From: Nocardiopsis suaedae
GTDB lineage: Bacteria; Actinomycetota; Actinomycetes; Streptosporangiales; Streptosporangiaceae
Assembly (NCBI RefSeq): GCF_027706745.1
Contig: NZ_JAQFWP010000020.1
Coordinates: 29,346 to 93,345, forward strand
DNA length: 64,000 nucleotides
Direction: 5' to 3'
Shown piece by piece: positions 18,188-26,378 of this stretch (its first letter is position 1; the number at the start of each line of letters is the position of its first letter). A model generated the notes under the pieces. That model was not told the DNA's origin. It did not search any database and saw only the letters and a program-made list of their open reading frames with translations. The translations under genes were made by a program, and so were the position numbers.

Positions 18188-18933
18188 CACAGCTTGCCTC
18201 CGCGTCCGTTGCGCCGCGCCGGGGCGATCAGGGTCGACAGGTACGGCAGCTCGCGCGCCCCGTCCCCGAGGTCGCCGACCGGCGCCACCTCCTCGTCGGG
18301 CAGTCCCAGCCGGGAACCGTACACGGCGTCGCCGTCGCGGCCCGAACCGCGCAGCGCCTCGACGGTGTCGGCGGCGAACCGGCCGAACTTGTAGGCCACC
18401 ACCGTGGCCTCGCCGTCCAGGGCCTCCCGCAGCCGCTCCACCCCGCCGACGACCGGCATCAGGGTGAGCGGCTCGGTGCCCTCCACCAGCACCCGCCCCG
18501 ACCGGGCGGCCAGGTCCTGCATGGCGGTGATGCCCGGCAGCGTCTCGATGCGCGCCCGGGGGTCGCCCTCGCGCACCGTCTGCGCCAGGTAGGTGAAGGT
18601 GGAGTAGATGTTCGGGTCGCCGATGGTGGCGAAGGCGACCGTGGCGGCGCCGCGCTCGAAGTGCGCGAGCACGGTGCGGGCGGCCTCGTCCCAGGCGCGC
18701 ACCCGGCGCTCGCTGCGGCCGCCGCGGTCGTTGAGGGCGAACACCACCCGCTCGATCCGGTCCTCGGCCACGTGCGCGCGCACCGTCGCCTCGGCCCGTC
18801 CGGGCTCGTCCGGCGCCATCACCGGCACCAGGACGACGTCGGCCTCGCGCATGCGCCGCACCGCCTTGACCGTCACCTGCTCGGGGTCGCCGGGTCCGAC
18901 CCCGACCCCGACGAGCGTCCTGCTCGCTCCCAT
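18187..18933 (-). CDS. cobI: CobI, precorrin-2 C20-methyltransferase
   Basis: A 248-residue SAM methyltransferase acting on (cobalt-)precorrin-2. GVGVGPGDPEQVTVKAV is the N-terminal glycine-rich loop, ATIGDPNIYSTFTYL is the second signature and LPGITAMQDLAARSG the third. It is the first gene of the cobI-cobM-cbiD run and faces cobB across a 230-base divergent region that contains three tandem 10-base repeats. Confidence 0.94.
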   Translation of the reverse strand: MGASRTLVGVGVGPGDPEQVTVKAVRRMREADVVLVPVMAPDEPGRAEATVRAHVAEDRIERVVFALNDRGGRSERRVRAWDEAARTVLAHFERGAATVAFATIGDPNIYSTFTYLAQTVREGDPRARIETLPGITAMQDLAARSGRVLVEGTEPLTLMPVVGGVERLREALDGEATVVAYKFGRFAADTVEALRGSGRDGDAVYGSRLGLPDEEVAPVGDLGDGARELPYLSTLIAPARRNGRGGKL

Positions 18934-18949
18934 TCCACCGCCTTGTCGC

Positions 18950-18979
18950 GTGTTCCGGCGTTCTCCGGCGTGTTCCGCG
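18950..18979. repeat. Three tandem 10-base repeats upstream of cobI
   Basis: GTGTTCCGGC, GTTCTCCGGC and GTGTTCCGCG follow one another directly, a spacing of one helical turn, 17-46 bases upstream of the cobI ATG. They could be stacked regulator sites. Confidence 0.4.
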
Positions 18980-19163
18980 GGGGCGTGCGCCGCCGCCCGC
19001 TCGTGCCCGTCCGGCCGCGCCCGCTGCGGGCCGGACCGCAGGACAGCGTATCGGTGCGGCCCCCGCGCACCGTCGGCCGCCCTGCGCGTACGCTTGGCGG
19101 TCGCCGCCGGGCCGGGTGCCGGGCGGCGCCCAGGAGCCGGAGCGAGCAGGAGGGAGGCGCCGG

Positions 19164-20624
19164 GTGGCGGTACCGCGTGTGGTGGTCGCGGCCCCCGCGT
19201 CGGGGAGCGGGAAGACCACGGTGGCCACGGGGCTGATGGCGGCGTTCGCCGCCAGGGGGGACCGGCTCTCCGGGCACAAGGTGGGGCCGGACTACATCGA
19301 CCCCGGGTACCACGCGCTGGCGACGGGGCGGCCGCCGCGCAACCTCGACCCGGTGCTGTGCGGGGAGGAGCGGGTGGCGCCGCTGTTCCTGCACGGCGCC
19401 CGGGGCGCCGACATCGCCGTGGTGGAGGGGGTGATGGGGCTGTTCGACGGGGCGTCGCGGCCCCGGCACCACTCCGGTCCCGGCGACGCGGCCTCCACCG
19501 CGCACGTGGCCGCGCTGCTGGGCGCGCCGGTGGTGCTCGTGGTGGACGCCGCGCGGGCGTCGAGGTCGGTGGCGGCGCTGGTGCACGGGTTCTGCACCTA
19601 CGACACGCGGGTGCGGGTCGGCGGGGTGATCCTCAACCGGGTCGGGTCGGACCGGCACGAGGAGCTGCTGCGGGAGGCCATGGAGGACGCCGGGGTCCCG
19701 GTGCTCGGGGCGCTGCGGCGGCACGAGGCGGTGGAGACGCCCGCGCGGCACCTGGGGCTGATCCCGGCGGCCGAGCGGGCGGACGAGGCCCACGAGGCGG
19801 TGCGGGCGCTGGGCCGCCTGGTGGCCGACTCCTGCGACCTGGAGGCCGTGGCCGCGCTCGCCCGCACGGCCGCGCCGCTCGACGGCCCGGCGTGGAGCCC
19901 GGAGGAGGAGATGGCGGCGCTGGACGCGGCGCCCGCGGCCGGGACCCGCGGTTCCGCGGCGAGCGCGGGGGGCACCGGGCGGGCACCCGTGGTGGCGGTG
20001 GCGGGCGGTGAGGCGTTCACCTTCGCCTACACCGAGAACACCGAGCTGCTGCGGGCCGCGGGCGCCGAGGTGCGCACCGTCGACCCGCTGCACGACGAGG
20101 CGCTGCCGGAGGGGACCGAGGGGCTCGTCATCGGCGGCGGCTTCCCCGAGATGCACGCCGAGCGGCTGTCGGCCAACGCGCCGCTGCGCAAGCGGGTCGC
20201 CGCGTTCGCCGCCGACGGCGGACCGCTGGCCGCCGAGTGCGCGGGGCTGCTGTACCTGGCCGAGAGCCTGGACGGGGCGCCCATGTGCGGGGTGCTGCCC
20301 GCCAAGGCGCGGATGACCGGGCGGCTGACCCTGGGCTACCGGGAGGCGGTGGCCGTGGGCGACTCGGTGCTGGCGGCCGCGGGCACCCGGGTGCGCGGGC
20401 ACGAGTTCCACCGGACCGCGATCGAGCCCGTCCACGGGCCGGATCCGGCCTGGCAGTGGAGCACCGACGGCCCGGAGGGGTTCGGCGGTGCGATGATGTG
20501 CGCGTCCTACCTCCACCTGCACTGGGCCGGTGCACCGCGGATCGCCGCCCGCTTCCTGGGCGCGGTGCGCGCGTACGGCGGGTACGGGAGGCACGGCGAC
20601 GCGGACGAAAGGGGACGCCCGTGA
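19164..20624 (+). CDS. cobB: CobB, (hydrogeno)cobyrinic acid a,c-diamide synthase
   Basis: A 486-residue glutamine-dependent ligase. The N-terminal P-loop domain has APASGSGKTTVATG and GHKVGPDYIDPGYH; VVEGVMGLFDG is characteristic. The C-terminal glutamine amidotransferase domain has GGGFPEMHAERL and the nucleophile Cys in AECAGLLYL. It amidates the a and c side chains. GTG 19,164 has GGAGGGAGG upstream. The stop overlaps the GNAT gene by four bases (GTGA). An Ala/Gly-rich linker of about 20 residues joins the domains. Confidence 0.94.
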   Translation: MAVPRVVVAAPASGSGKTTVATGLMAAFAARGDRLSGHKVGPDYIDPGYHALATGRPPRNLDPVLCGEERVAPLFLHGARGADIAVVEGVMGLFDGASRPRHHSGPGDAASTAHVAALLGAPVVLVVDAARASRSVAALVHGFCTYDTRVRVGGVILNRVGSDRHEELLREAMEDAGVPVLGALRRHEAVETPARHLGLIPAAERADEAHEAVRALGRLVADSCDLEAVAALARTAAPLDGPAWSPEEEMAALDAAPAAGTRGSAASAGGTGRAPVVAVAGGEAFTFAYTENTELLRAAGAEVRTVDPLHDEALPEGTEGLVIGGGFPEMHAERLSANAPLRKRVAAFAADGGPLAAECAGLLYLAESLDGAPMCGVLPAKARMTGRLTLGYREAVAVGDSVLAAAGTRVRGHEFHRTAIEPVHGPDPAWQWSTDGPEGFGGAMMCASYLHLHWAGAPRIAARFLGAVRAYGGYGRHGDADERGRP

Positions 20625-21202
20625 GCGGCGGCAGCGCGGGCCGGCGGATGCCCATGGTGGTCCTGGAGACGGACCACCTGGTCCTGCGCGCCTTCACCGA
20701 GGCCGACGTGGACGGGGTGCTGGAGGCGGCGTCCGCGCCGTCCACGCAGAAGTGGCTGCCGATGCCGGAGCCGGGCCGCCCCTACACCCGCGAGGAGGCG
20801 GAGCGGTGGTGCACGGTCACCGCTCCGGGGCTGCGGGCGTCGGGCGACGGGCAGCAGTGGGCGGCATGCGACTCGGCGACCGGCAGGTTCGCGGGCGCGG
20901 TCGGCCTGCTGCGCACGCTCTGGAAGGCCGGCACCACCGAGGTCGGGTACTGGTTCGCCCCCTGGGCGCGCGGGCGGGGGCTCGCGACCGAGGCGGTGGT
21001 CGCGGTGACGAGGTGGGCCATCGTCGACCAGGGGTTCGAGCGCGTGGAGCTGAAGGCGGCCACGGGCAACCTGGCGTCGAGGCGGGTGGCGGAGAAGGCG
21101 GGCTTCGAGTTCGAGGGCGTCGAGCGCAACGCCATGCCCTTGCACGAGGGCCGAACGGGCTTGGCGATGTACAGCCTGATCCCGTCCGACCTGACGCCCT
21201 GA
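20621..21202 (+). CDS. GNAT-family N-acetyltransferase
   Basis: A 193-residue RimJ/RimL-like acetyltransferase. VLETDHLVLRAFTEADVDGV is the typical start, WFAPWARGRGLATEAV holds the acetyl-CoA pyrophosphate loop, and NLASRRVAEKAGFEFEG is the C-terminal signature. GTG 20,621 overlaps the cobB stop and has AAAGGGG upstream, so it is co-translated with cobB. The substrate is unknown and no B12 role is known for this family; the coupling may be accidental. Confidence 0.88.
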   Translation: MSGGSAGRRMPMVVLETDHLVLRAFTEADVDGVLEAASAPSTQKWLPMPEPGRPYTREEAERWCTVTAPGLRASGDGQQWAACDSATGRFAGAVGLLRTLWKAGTTEVGYWFAPWARGRGLATEAVVAVTRWAIVDQGFERVELKAATGNLASRRVAEKAGFEFEGVERNAMPLHEGRTGLAMYSLIPSDLTP

Positions 21203-21293
21203 CCCTACGAACGACGCGGGAGGACGCCGGAGCAGCACCGTTGAGCGGCGGGCGTGCGAACGGTCGCGGTAACGGGCGACGGCTCGGCCGCCG

Positions 21294-21335
21294 CCCCGCC
21301 TCGGACGTGTCCTCCTGGGCGTCTCCAAGGCGGGG
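21294..21335. terminator. Possible terminator between convergent GNAT and cobO genes
   Basis: CCCCGCCT and AGGCGGGG are complementary with a 26-base loop that can pair internally (GACG with CGTC). It lies between two convergent stops. Confidence 0.4.
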
Positions 21336-21348
21336 CTTCGGCCGACGT

Positions 21349-21951
21349 TCACCACTCGATGCCGCGCTGGCCCTTCTGGCCGTTGTCCATGGGGTGCTTC
21401 ACCTTGGTCATCTCCGTGACCAGGTCCGCCTCGTCCAGCAGCCGCGGGTCGGCGTCCCTGCCGGTGATCACCACGTGCTGGGTCCCCGGGCGGGTGCGCA
21501 GGGTCTCCAGGACGTCCTCCACGTCCACCCACCCCCACTTCATCGGGTAGGTGAACTCGTCCAGCACGTACAGCCGGTACGTCTCGGCCGCCAGGTCGCG
21601 CTTGATCTGCGCCCACCCCTCGGCGGCGTCGGCCGCGTGGTCCTGCTCGGTGCCCGGGCGCTGGATCCACGACCAGCCCTCGCCCATCTTGTTCCAGGTC
21701 ACCGAGCCGCCCTCGCCGGACTCGCCCAGCACCCGCAGCGCCTTCTCCTCGCCGATGCGCCACTTGGCCGACTTCACGAACTGGAACACGCCGATGTCCC
21801 ACCCCTGCGCCCAGGCGCGGGTCGCCAGCCCGAAGGCCGCCGTCGACTTGCCCTTCCCCGGTCCGGTGTGCACCGCCACCAGGGGCCGGTGCCGCCGCTG
21901 GCGGGTGGTCAGGCCGTCTTCGGGAACGTGCTCGGGTTTGCCCTGAGGCAT
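21349..21951 (-). CDS. cobO: CobO, corrinoid adenosyltransferase
   Basis: A 200-residue CobO/BtuR-type enzyme transferring the adenosyl group of ATP to cob(I)yrinic acid diamide or cobinamide. The P-loop is HTGPGKGKSTAAFG, YRLYVLDEFTYPMKWG is the Walker-B region and HVVITGRDADPRLLDEADLV is typical of the C-terminal half. ATG 21,951 lies 50 bases after the stop of the chelatase gene, so both should be under the riboswitch at 24.2-24.4 kb. Confidence 0.95.
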   Translation of the reverse strand: MPQGKPEHVPEDGLTTRQRRHRPLVAVHTGPGKGKSTAAFGLATRAWAQGWDIGVFQFVKSAKWRIGEEKALRVLGESGEGGSVTWNKMGEGWSWIQRPGTEQDHAADAAEGWAQIKRDLAAETYRLYVLDEFTYPMKWGWVDVEDVLETLRTRPGTQHVVITGRDADPRLLDEADLVTEMTKVKHPMDNGQKGQRGIEW

Positions 21952-22001
21952 GCGTTCTTCCTGCTTTCTGCTCGGTGTTCCGATCCCCGGCGGGGCGTCC
22001 C

Positions 22002-24143
22002 TCAGGCGGCGCTGCCGCGGGCGCCGCGCACCAGTCCGGTCAGCGCCTCGGCGCCCAGCTCCTCCAGGCGGACCGCCTCTCCCCCGGCCTGGGCCGCCAG
22101 CCGCTCGGCCAGCCCCAGCCGCACCGGGCCCGACTCACAGTCCACGACCACCGTCTGCACGTCCTGCGCGCCGATCCACGCCGCCGCCCGCAACGCCTGG
22201 TCGAGGCCCCCGTGCGTGGCGCGCCCGTCGGTGACGAGCACCAGCAGCGGCCGGCGGCGGGCGTCGCGCAGCCGCTCCACCCGCAGCACGTCGGCGGCCC
22301 GCAGCAGCCCCGCGGCCAGCGGGGTGCGGCCACCGGTGCGCAGCTCGCGCAGCCGCCGGGCCCCCGCCTCGACCGACGAGGTGGGCGGCAGCTCCACCCG
22401 CCCCTCGCGGCCGCGGAAGGTCACCAGCCCCACCTTGTCGCGGCGCTGGTAGGCGTCGAGGAGCAGGCTCAGCACCGCCCCCTTGACCGCCCGCATGCGC
22501 TGCCGGGCGGCCATCGACCCGCTGGCGTCCACGCAGAACAGCACCAGGTTGCCCTCCCGGCCCTCGCGCACGGCCTCGCGCAGATCGCCGCGGTGCAGCA
22601 CCAGGCCGGGGCCGGTGCGCCCGCGGACCCGCTGGTGCGGGGCGGCCGCGCGCAGGGTCGCGGTCAGGTGCAGCGGCCCCGTTCCCCCGCGCCCCTCGCC
22701 GGGCGCGCGGGACCCGGAGGCCCGGCCGAAGGGGGTCTCCGCGCGCGAGCGCCGACCGGGCGCCCCCGCGCCGATCCCCCTCACGCTGAACAGGCGCGGC
22801 CGGAAGGTCTCACCCGCCTCGGAGGCCTGCTCGCCGCCGGAGCCCGACCCCTTCCGCTCGCTCTCGCCGTCCTCGGAGGAGCGGTCGTCGGGCCGCCCCG
22901 GCGAGGGCTCGGCGGGGGCGTCGCCCTCCTGCGCGGGCTCTTCGGGTCCACTGTCGCGGCCGCCGTCGCCCTCCTGGGAGGGCTCCCCCGCATCGGCCTC
23001 GGGCGTCGGCCCCTGTCCGGTGCCGCCGCCCCCATCGGCGCCGCCCCCATCGGCGTCGCCGCCGCCGTCTCCGTCGGGACTCCCCGGGCCGTCCGGGTCG
23101 TCCTCAGGGCCTTTTGGGTCCTGGTCACCCGCCTCCTGCAGCGCCTCGGAGAGCTTGTCGTCGTCGAGTCCCGGCGCGTCGAAGGGGTCCCTGCGCCGGC
23201 GGTGGGGCAGCGACAGGCGGGCCGCGTCGCGCACATCGTCGGCCGTGACCTCGGTGCGGTCGCGCCAGGCGGCCAGCGCCATGGCGGCGCGCGCGGTGAC
23301 GATGTCCGCGCGCAGCCCGTCCACCTCGAAGGCCGCGCACACCGCGGTGACCTGCCGCAGCGCGGCGTCGGTGAGCACGACGCCGGGCAGCCGCTTGCGC
23401 GCGGCCCGGATGCGCTCGGCCAGCTCCTCCTCGTCGCGCTGGAACCCGGAGGCGAAGCCGTCCGGGTCGGTCTCGAAGGCCAGCCTCCTGCGCACCACCT
23501 CGGCGCGCTCGGCCGGGTCGCGGGTGGCGGCGACCTCCACGGTCAGGCCGAACCGGTCCAGGAGCTGGGGCCGCAGCTCCCCCTCCTCCGGGTTCATGGT
23601 GCCGACCAGGAGGAACCGGGCGGCGTGGCGCACCGACACCCCTTCGCGCTCGACATGGCAGGTGCCCATGGCGGCCGCGTCCAGCATCAGGTCGACCAGG
23701 TGGTCGTGGAGCAGGTTCACCTCGTCGACGTACAGCACGCCGCGGTGCGCGGCGGCGAGCAGGCCGGGCTCGAAGGCGGTGACGCCCTCGGTGAGGGCCC
23801 GCTCGATGTCGAGGGAGCCGACGAGCCGGTCCTCGCTGGCGCCCACGGGCAGCTCGACCAGCCGGGCCGGGCGGTCCTCGGGCACGGCGCCGGAGGGGTG
23901 GGGGCCGTCGGGGCAGTCCGGGTCGGGAGCGTCCGGGTCGCACCCGAACCTGCACCCGGCCACCGCCTGCTGGCCGGGCAGGAGCGCGGCCAGGGCGCGC
24001 ACGGCGGTCGACTTGGCGGTGCCCTTCTCACCGCGCACCAGCACCCCGCCGACCGCCGGGGAGACGGCGTTGACGAGCAGGGCAAGTTTCAGGTCGTCCA
24101 TGCCGACGACCGCGCTGAAGGGGTAGCGAGCGGTAGCGCTCAC
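22002..24143 (-). CDS. ChlI/ChlD-type (cobalt/magnesium) chelatase AAA+ and VWA subunit
   Basis: A 713-residue fusion. The N-terminal AAA+ ATPase (about 1-330) has Walker A GEKGTAKST at 38-46 and Walker B VLYVDEVNLL. A 170-residue Asp/Gly/Ser/Glu-rich acidic linker follows. The C-terminal von Willebrand A domain has the metal-ion site DASGSM. Such proteins energise a large chelatase subunit; here the only candidate is CobN (35,240-39,037), so a late cobalt-chelatase role is inferred. GTG 24,143 is chosen because GAGGAAGGA lies upstream; the frame open beyond it enters the riboswitch. Confidence 0.9.
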   Translation of the reverse strand: MSATARYPFSAVVGMDDLKLALLVNAVSPAVGGVLVRGEKGTAKSTAVRALAALLPGQQAVAGCRFGCDPDAPDPDCPDGPHPSGAVPEDRPARLVELPVGASEDRLVGSLDIERALTEGVTAFEPGLLAAAHRGVLYVDEVNLLHDHLVDLMLDAAAMGTCHVEREGVSVRHAARFLLVGTMNPEEGELRPQLLDRFGLTVEVAATRDPAERAEVVRRRLAFETDPDGFASGFQRDEEELAERIRAARKRLPGVVLTDAALRQVTAVCAAFEVDGLRADIVTARAAMALAAWRDRTEVTADDVRDAARLSLPHRRRRDPFDAPGLDDDKLSEALQEAGDQDPKGPEDDPDGPGSPDGDGGGDADGGGADGGGGTGQGPTPEADAGEPSQEGDGGRDSGPEEPAQEGDAPAEPSPGRPDDRSSEDGESERKGSGSGGEQASEAGETFRPRLFSVRGIGAGAPGRRSRAETPFGRASGSRAPGEGRGGTGPLHLTATLRAAAPHQRVRGRTGPGLVLHRGDLREAVREGREGNLVLFCVDASGSMAARQRMRAVKGAVLSLLLDAYQRRDKVGLVTFRGREGRVELPPTSSVEAGARRLRELRTGGRTPLAAGLLRAADVLRVERLRDARRRPLLVLVTDGRATHGGLDQALRAAAWIGAQDVQTVVVDCESGPVRLGLAERLAAQAGGEAVRLEELGAEALTGLVRGARGSAA

Positions 24144-24195
24144 GCGGGTCAGTCCTTCCTCGGGAGTCCACGCCCATAGGGGTCTCATCGCGGCG

Positions 24196-24360
24196 CCGCG
24201 CAGTGTCCTGGCTCCCGGATCGGCGCTCGCCCGCCGCCTTCCCGCCGCACGCGTCGGCGGTGGCGATCTCGCGCGGGTCCGCTCCCCGGTCACAGTGGCG
24301 GGTCCGCCCCGGCCTCACACCGGCGTTCCTGCCTCGGCACCGCCCTCCAGAGTCTCATAC
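24196..24360 (-). promoter_or_regulatory. Cobalamin riboswitch upstream of the chelatase-cobO genes
   Basis: Read on the minus strand, GGAACGCCGGTG (24,329-24,318), CGCCACTGTGA (24,300-24,290), a GGCGGGAAGGCGG element and the B12 box AGCCAGGACACTG (24,213-24,201) occur in order. The box ends 58 bases before the chelatase start codon. B12 should repress both genes. Confidence 0.9.
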
Positions 24361-24475
24361 GGCGCGTTCCGGGCCGTTTCCGGCCAGGCACCGAACCGGC
24401 GCCGGGGCGGCGGGGTCGAAACGGGGGACGGCGGAGGTCTCGGAGGAGAGGACTCGGCGGAGGGAGTGGGGAGCA

Positions 24476-24727
24476 ATGGCGACCGGTGTGGTGGCGGCTC
24501 TGGCGGCCGTGGCCGTGCTGGGCCTGGCGGGGGTGCTCGCGGTGCTGTCGGCGCGGGACCGCGCCATGGAGAGCGAGGACGACCGGGGAGCGGGCCGGTC
24601 GGACGGCGCGACCGCGTACTGGATGTGGAGCGGCGGCAAGGGCTCCGGTGACGGCGGTTCCGACGGCGGAGGGTTCTTCGGCGGCGGGGGCGGCAGTGGC
24701 GGAGGCGGAGACGGCGGCGGACTCTGA
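24476..24727 (+). CDS. Small membrane protein with glycine-rich tail
   Basis: An 83-residue protein of unknown function. One membrane helix spans about residues 4-24, then an Asp/Arg/Glu segment, then a C-terminal tail made almost wholly of Gly, Ser and Asp ending in Leu. ATG 24,476 has GGGGAG upstream. It sits divergently from the chelatase riboswitch. Base composition and codon pattern fit the neighbours, so it is probably a real gene. Confidence 0.6.
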   Translation: MATGVVAALAAVAVLGLAGVLAVLSARDRAMESEDDRGAGRSDGATAYWMWSGGKGSGDGGSDGGGFFGGGGGSGGGGDGGGL

Positions 24728-24766
24728 TGCCCCGCACCGCCGCCGGTCCGGCCCTTCCCCGGTAAC

Positions 24767-24780
24767 TGAAACGCGTTCTA
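24767..24780. promoter_or_regulatory. KstR-like operator
   Basis: TGAAACGCGTTCTA fits TnnAACnnGTTnnA, the palindrome bound by KstR-type TetR regulators of sterol and fatty-acid catabolism. It lies 33 bases upstream of the start of the LLM oxidoreductase. Confidence 0.45.
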
Positions 24781-24813
24781 CCATGCTGTCCACCCGACCC
24801 CTGGGGAGGCGCC

Positions 24814-25833
24814 GTGGCCACCGACATGTCGATCGGGCTCGCCCTGGGCTACTGGGGCCGGGAAGGGGACGACGCCACCGCCACCGTCCTCGCCGCCGAG
24901 GAGCTGGGGTACGACTCGGTCTGGACCGCCGAGGCCTACGGCTCCGACGCCTTCACCCCCCTCACCTGGTACGGCGCCCGCACCCGCCGCATCGGCCTGG
25001 GCACCGCCGTCGCCCAGCTCTCCGCCCGCTCCCCCACCGCGACCGCCATGCACGCCCTCACCCTCGACCACCTGTCCGGCGGGCGGCTGCGCCTGGGCGT
25101 CGGCGTCTCAGGGCCGCAGGTCGTAGAGGGCTGGTACGGCGCCCCCTTCCCCCGCCCCCTGGAGCGCACCCGCGAGTACCTCGACATCATGCGCCAGGTC
25201 TGGCGCCGCGAGGCCCCCGTCACCTCCGACGGGCCGCACTACCCGCTCCCCCTGCCCGGCGGCGCCGGACTCGGCAGGCCCCTCAAGCCGATCACCCGCC
25301 CCCTGCGCCCGCGCATCCCCGTCTACCTGGGCGCCGAAGGCCCCCGCAACGTCGCGCTCGCCGCCGGGGCCGCCGACGGATGGGTCCCCATGTTCTTCCA
25401 CCCCGAGCGCAGCCCCGCCCTGTACGCGGACGCGCTGGCGTCCGCTCCGGAAGGCTTCGACACCGCCTGCACCGTCACCGTCGTCCCCGGCACCGACACC
25501 GCCGCCGCGCTGTACACGGCCAAGGCCCCGCTCGCCTTCTACATCGGTGGCATGGGCGCGGCCCGCCGCAACTTCCACCTCGACGTCTTCGTCCGGCTCG
25601 GCTTCGGCGACGCCGCCCGCAAGGTGCAGGAGCTGTTCCTCGCGGGGCGGCGCGGCGAGGCGGTGGCGGCCGTCCCCGACGAGCTGGCCGACGCCCTGTG
25701 TCTGGTGGGCCCCCTGCCCCGGATCGCCGAGCGGCTGGAGGCCTGGCGCGCCTCCCCGGTCACCACGCTGCTGGTCGCCGGGGTGCGCGACGAGCCCACT
25801 CTGCGCGCCCTGCGGGACATGGTGCTGGGCTGA
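24814..25833 (+). CDS. LLM-class F420-dependent oxidoreductase
   Basis: A 339-residue luciferase-like TIM-barrel protein. AAEELGYDSVWTAEAYGSDA, RIGLGTAVAQLSARSPTATA and GRLRLGVGVSGPQVVEGWYG are the standard blocks for F420-using members such as those of mycobacterial lipid metabolism. GTG 24,814 follows GGGGAGG. A KstR-like palindrome upstream hints at lipid or sterol metabolism, but the substrate is unknown and F420 use rather than FMN is inferred from family resemblance. Confidence 0.85.
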   Translation: MATDMSIGLALGYWGREGDDATATVLAAEELGYDSVWTAEAYGSDAFTPLTWYGARTRRIGLGTAVAQLSARSPTATAMHALTLDHLSGGRLRLGVGVSGPQVVEGWYGAPFPRPLERTREYLDIMRQVWRREAPVTSDGPHYPLPLPGGAGLGRPLKPITRPLRPRIPVYLGAEGPRNVALAAGAADGWVPMFFHPERSPALYADALASAPEGFDTACTVTVVPGTDTAAALYTAKAPLAFYIGGMGAARRNFHLDVFVRLGFGDAARKVQELFLAGRRGEAVAAVPDELADALCLVGPLPRIAERLEAWRASPVTTLLVAGVRDEPTLRALRDMVLG

Positions 25834-25908
25834 GCCCCGGACTGGAGGGGGCTCCGGGCGCGCACCCCGCCCGCGGCCGAACGCCTCCGGAACCGTGCGC
25901 ACTCCTGA

Positions 25909-26178
25909 TCAGTCGAGGACGCGCACCAGCGTCCAGCCGCCGCCCACCACGTCGTGCCGCAGTTCGTAGACGCCCAGCGACCGGTCCGACCCGGCCTCGA
26001 CCCGCCAGTGCCGCCGCTGCGGCAGGCGCTCCCCGGCCTCGGCCGCCCACTCGGCGCGCAGCGTCACCCAGTGGTCGATCACCCGCCGCACGGTGTGGAT
26101 CCGCCCGCCCCAGGTGAAGCGGACCGGGCGGCCCCCGCTCTCCACCACGTCGATCGGCGCGCCGTACACACGGCTCAT
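25909..26178 (-). CDS. DUF6504-like small protein
   Basis: An 89-residue basic protein starting SRVYGAPIDVVESGGRPVRF, with WGGRIHTVRRVIDHWV and ending WTLVRVLD. This pattern matches the actinobacterial DUF6504 family, often found near DNA-damage polymerases; none is in this window. ATG 26,178 has GGAGGAAGG upstream, so the longer frame to 26,259 is not needed. Function unknown. Confidence 0.7.
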   Translation of the reverse strand: MSRVYGAPIDVVESGGRPVRFTWGGRIHTVRRVIDHWVTLRAEWAAEAGERLPQRRHWRVEAGSDRSLGVYELRHDVVGGGWTLVRVLD

Positions 26179-26378
26179 CGGCCTTCCTCCCCTCTCGCAC
26201 CGGAGCCGCGGCACCGGCAGCACGACGAGAGCCTGCGGGGAAGGACAGGCGTCGAACACGTGTTCCCATCATAGCGGCGCGGAGGGGGCGGCGGGGGCGC
26301 AGTGCGCGGATACCCGCCCCGGCACGGTCTCGGTACGCTATGACGGCGAATCGCGACCCACAAAGGAACTTCAGCACA

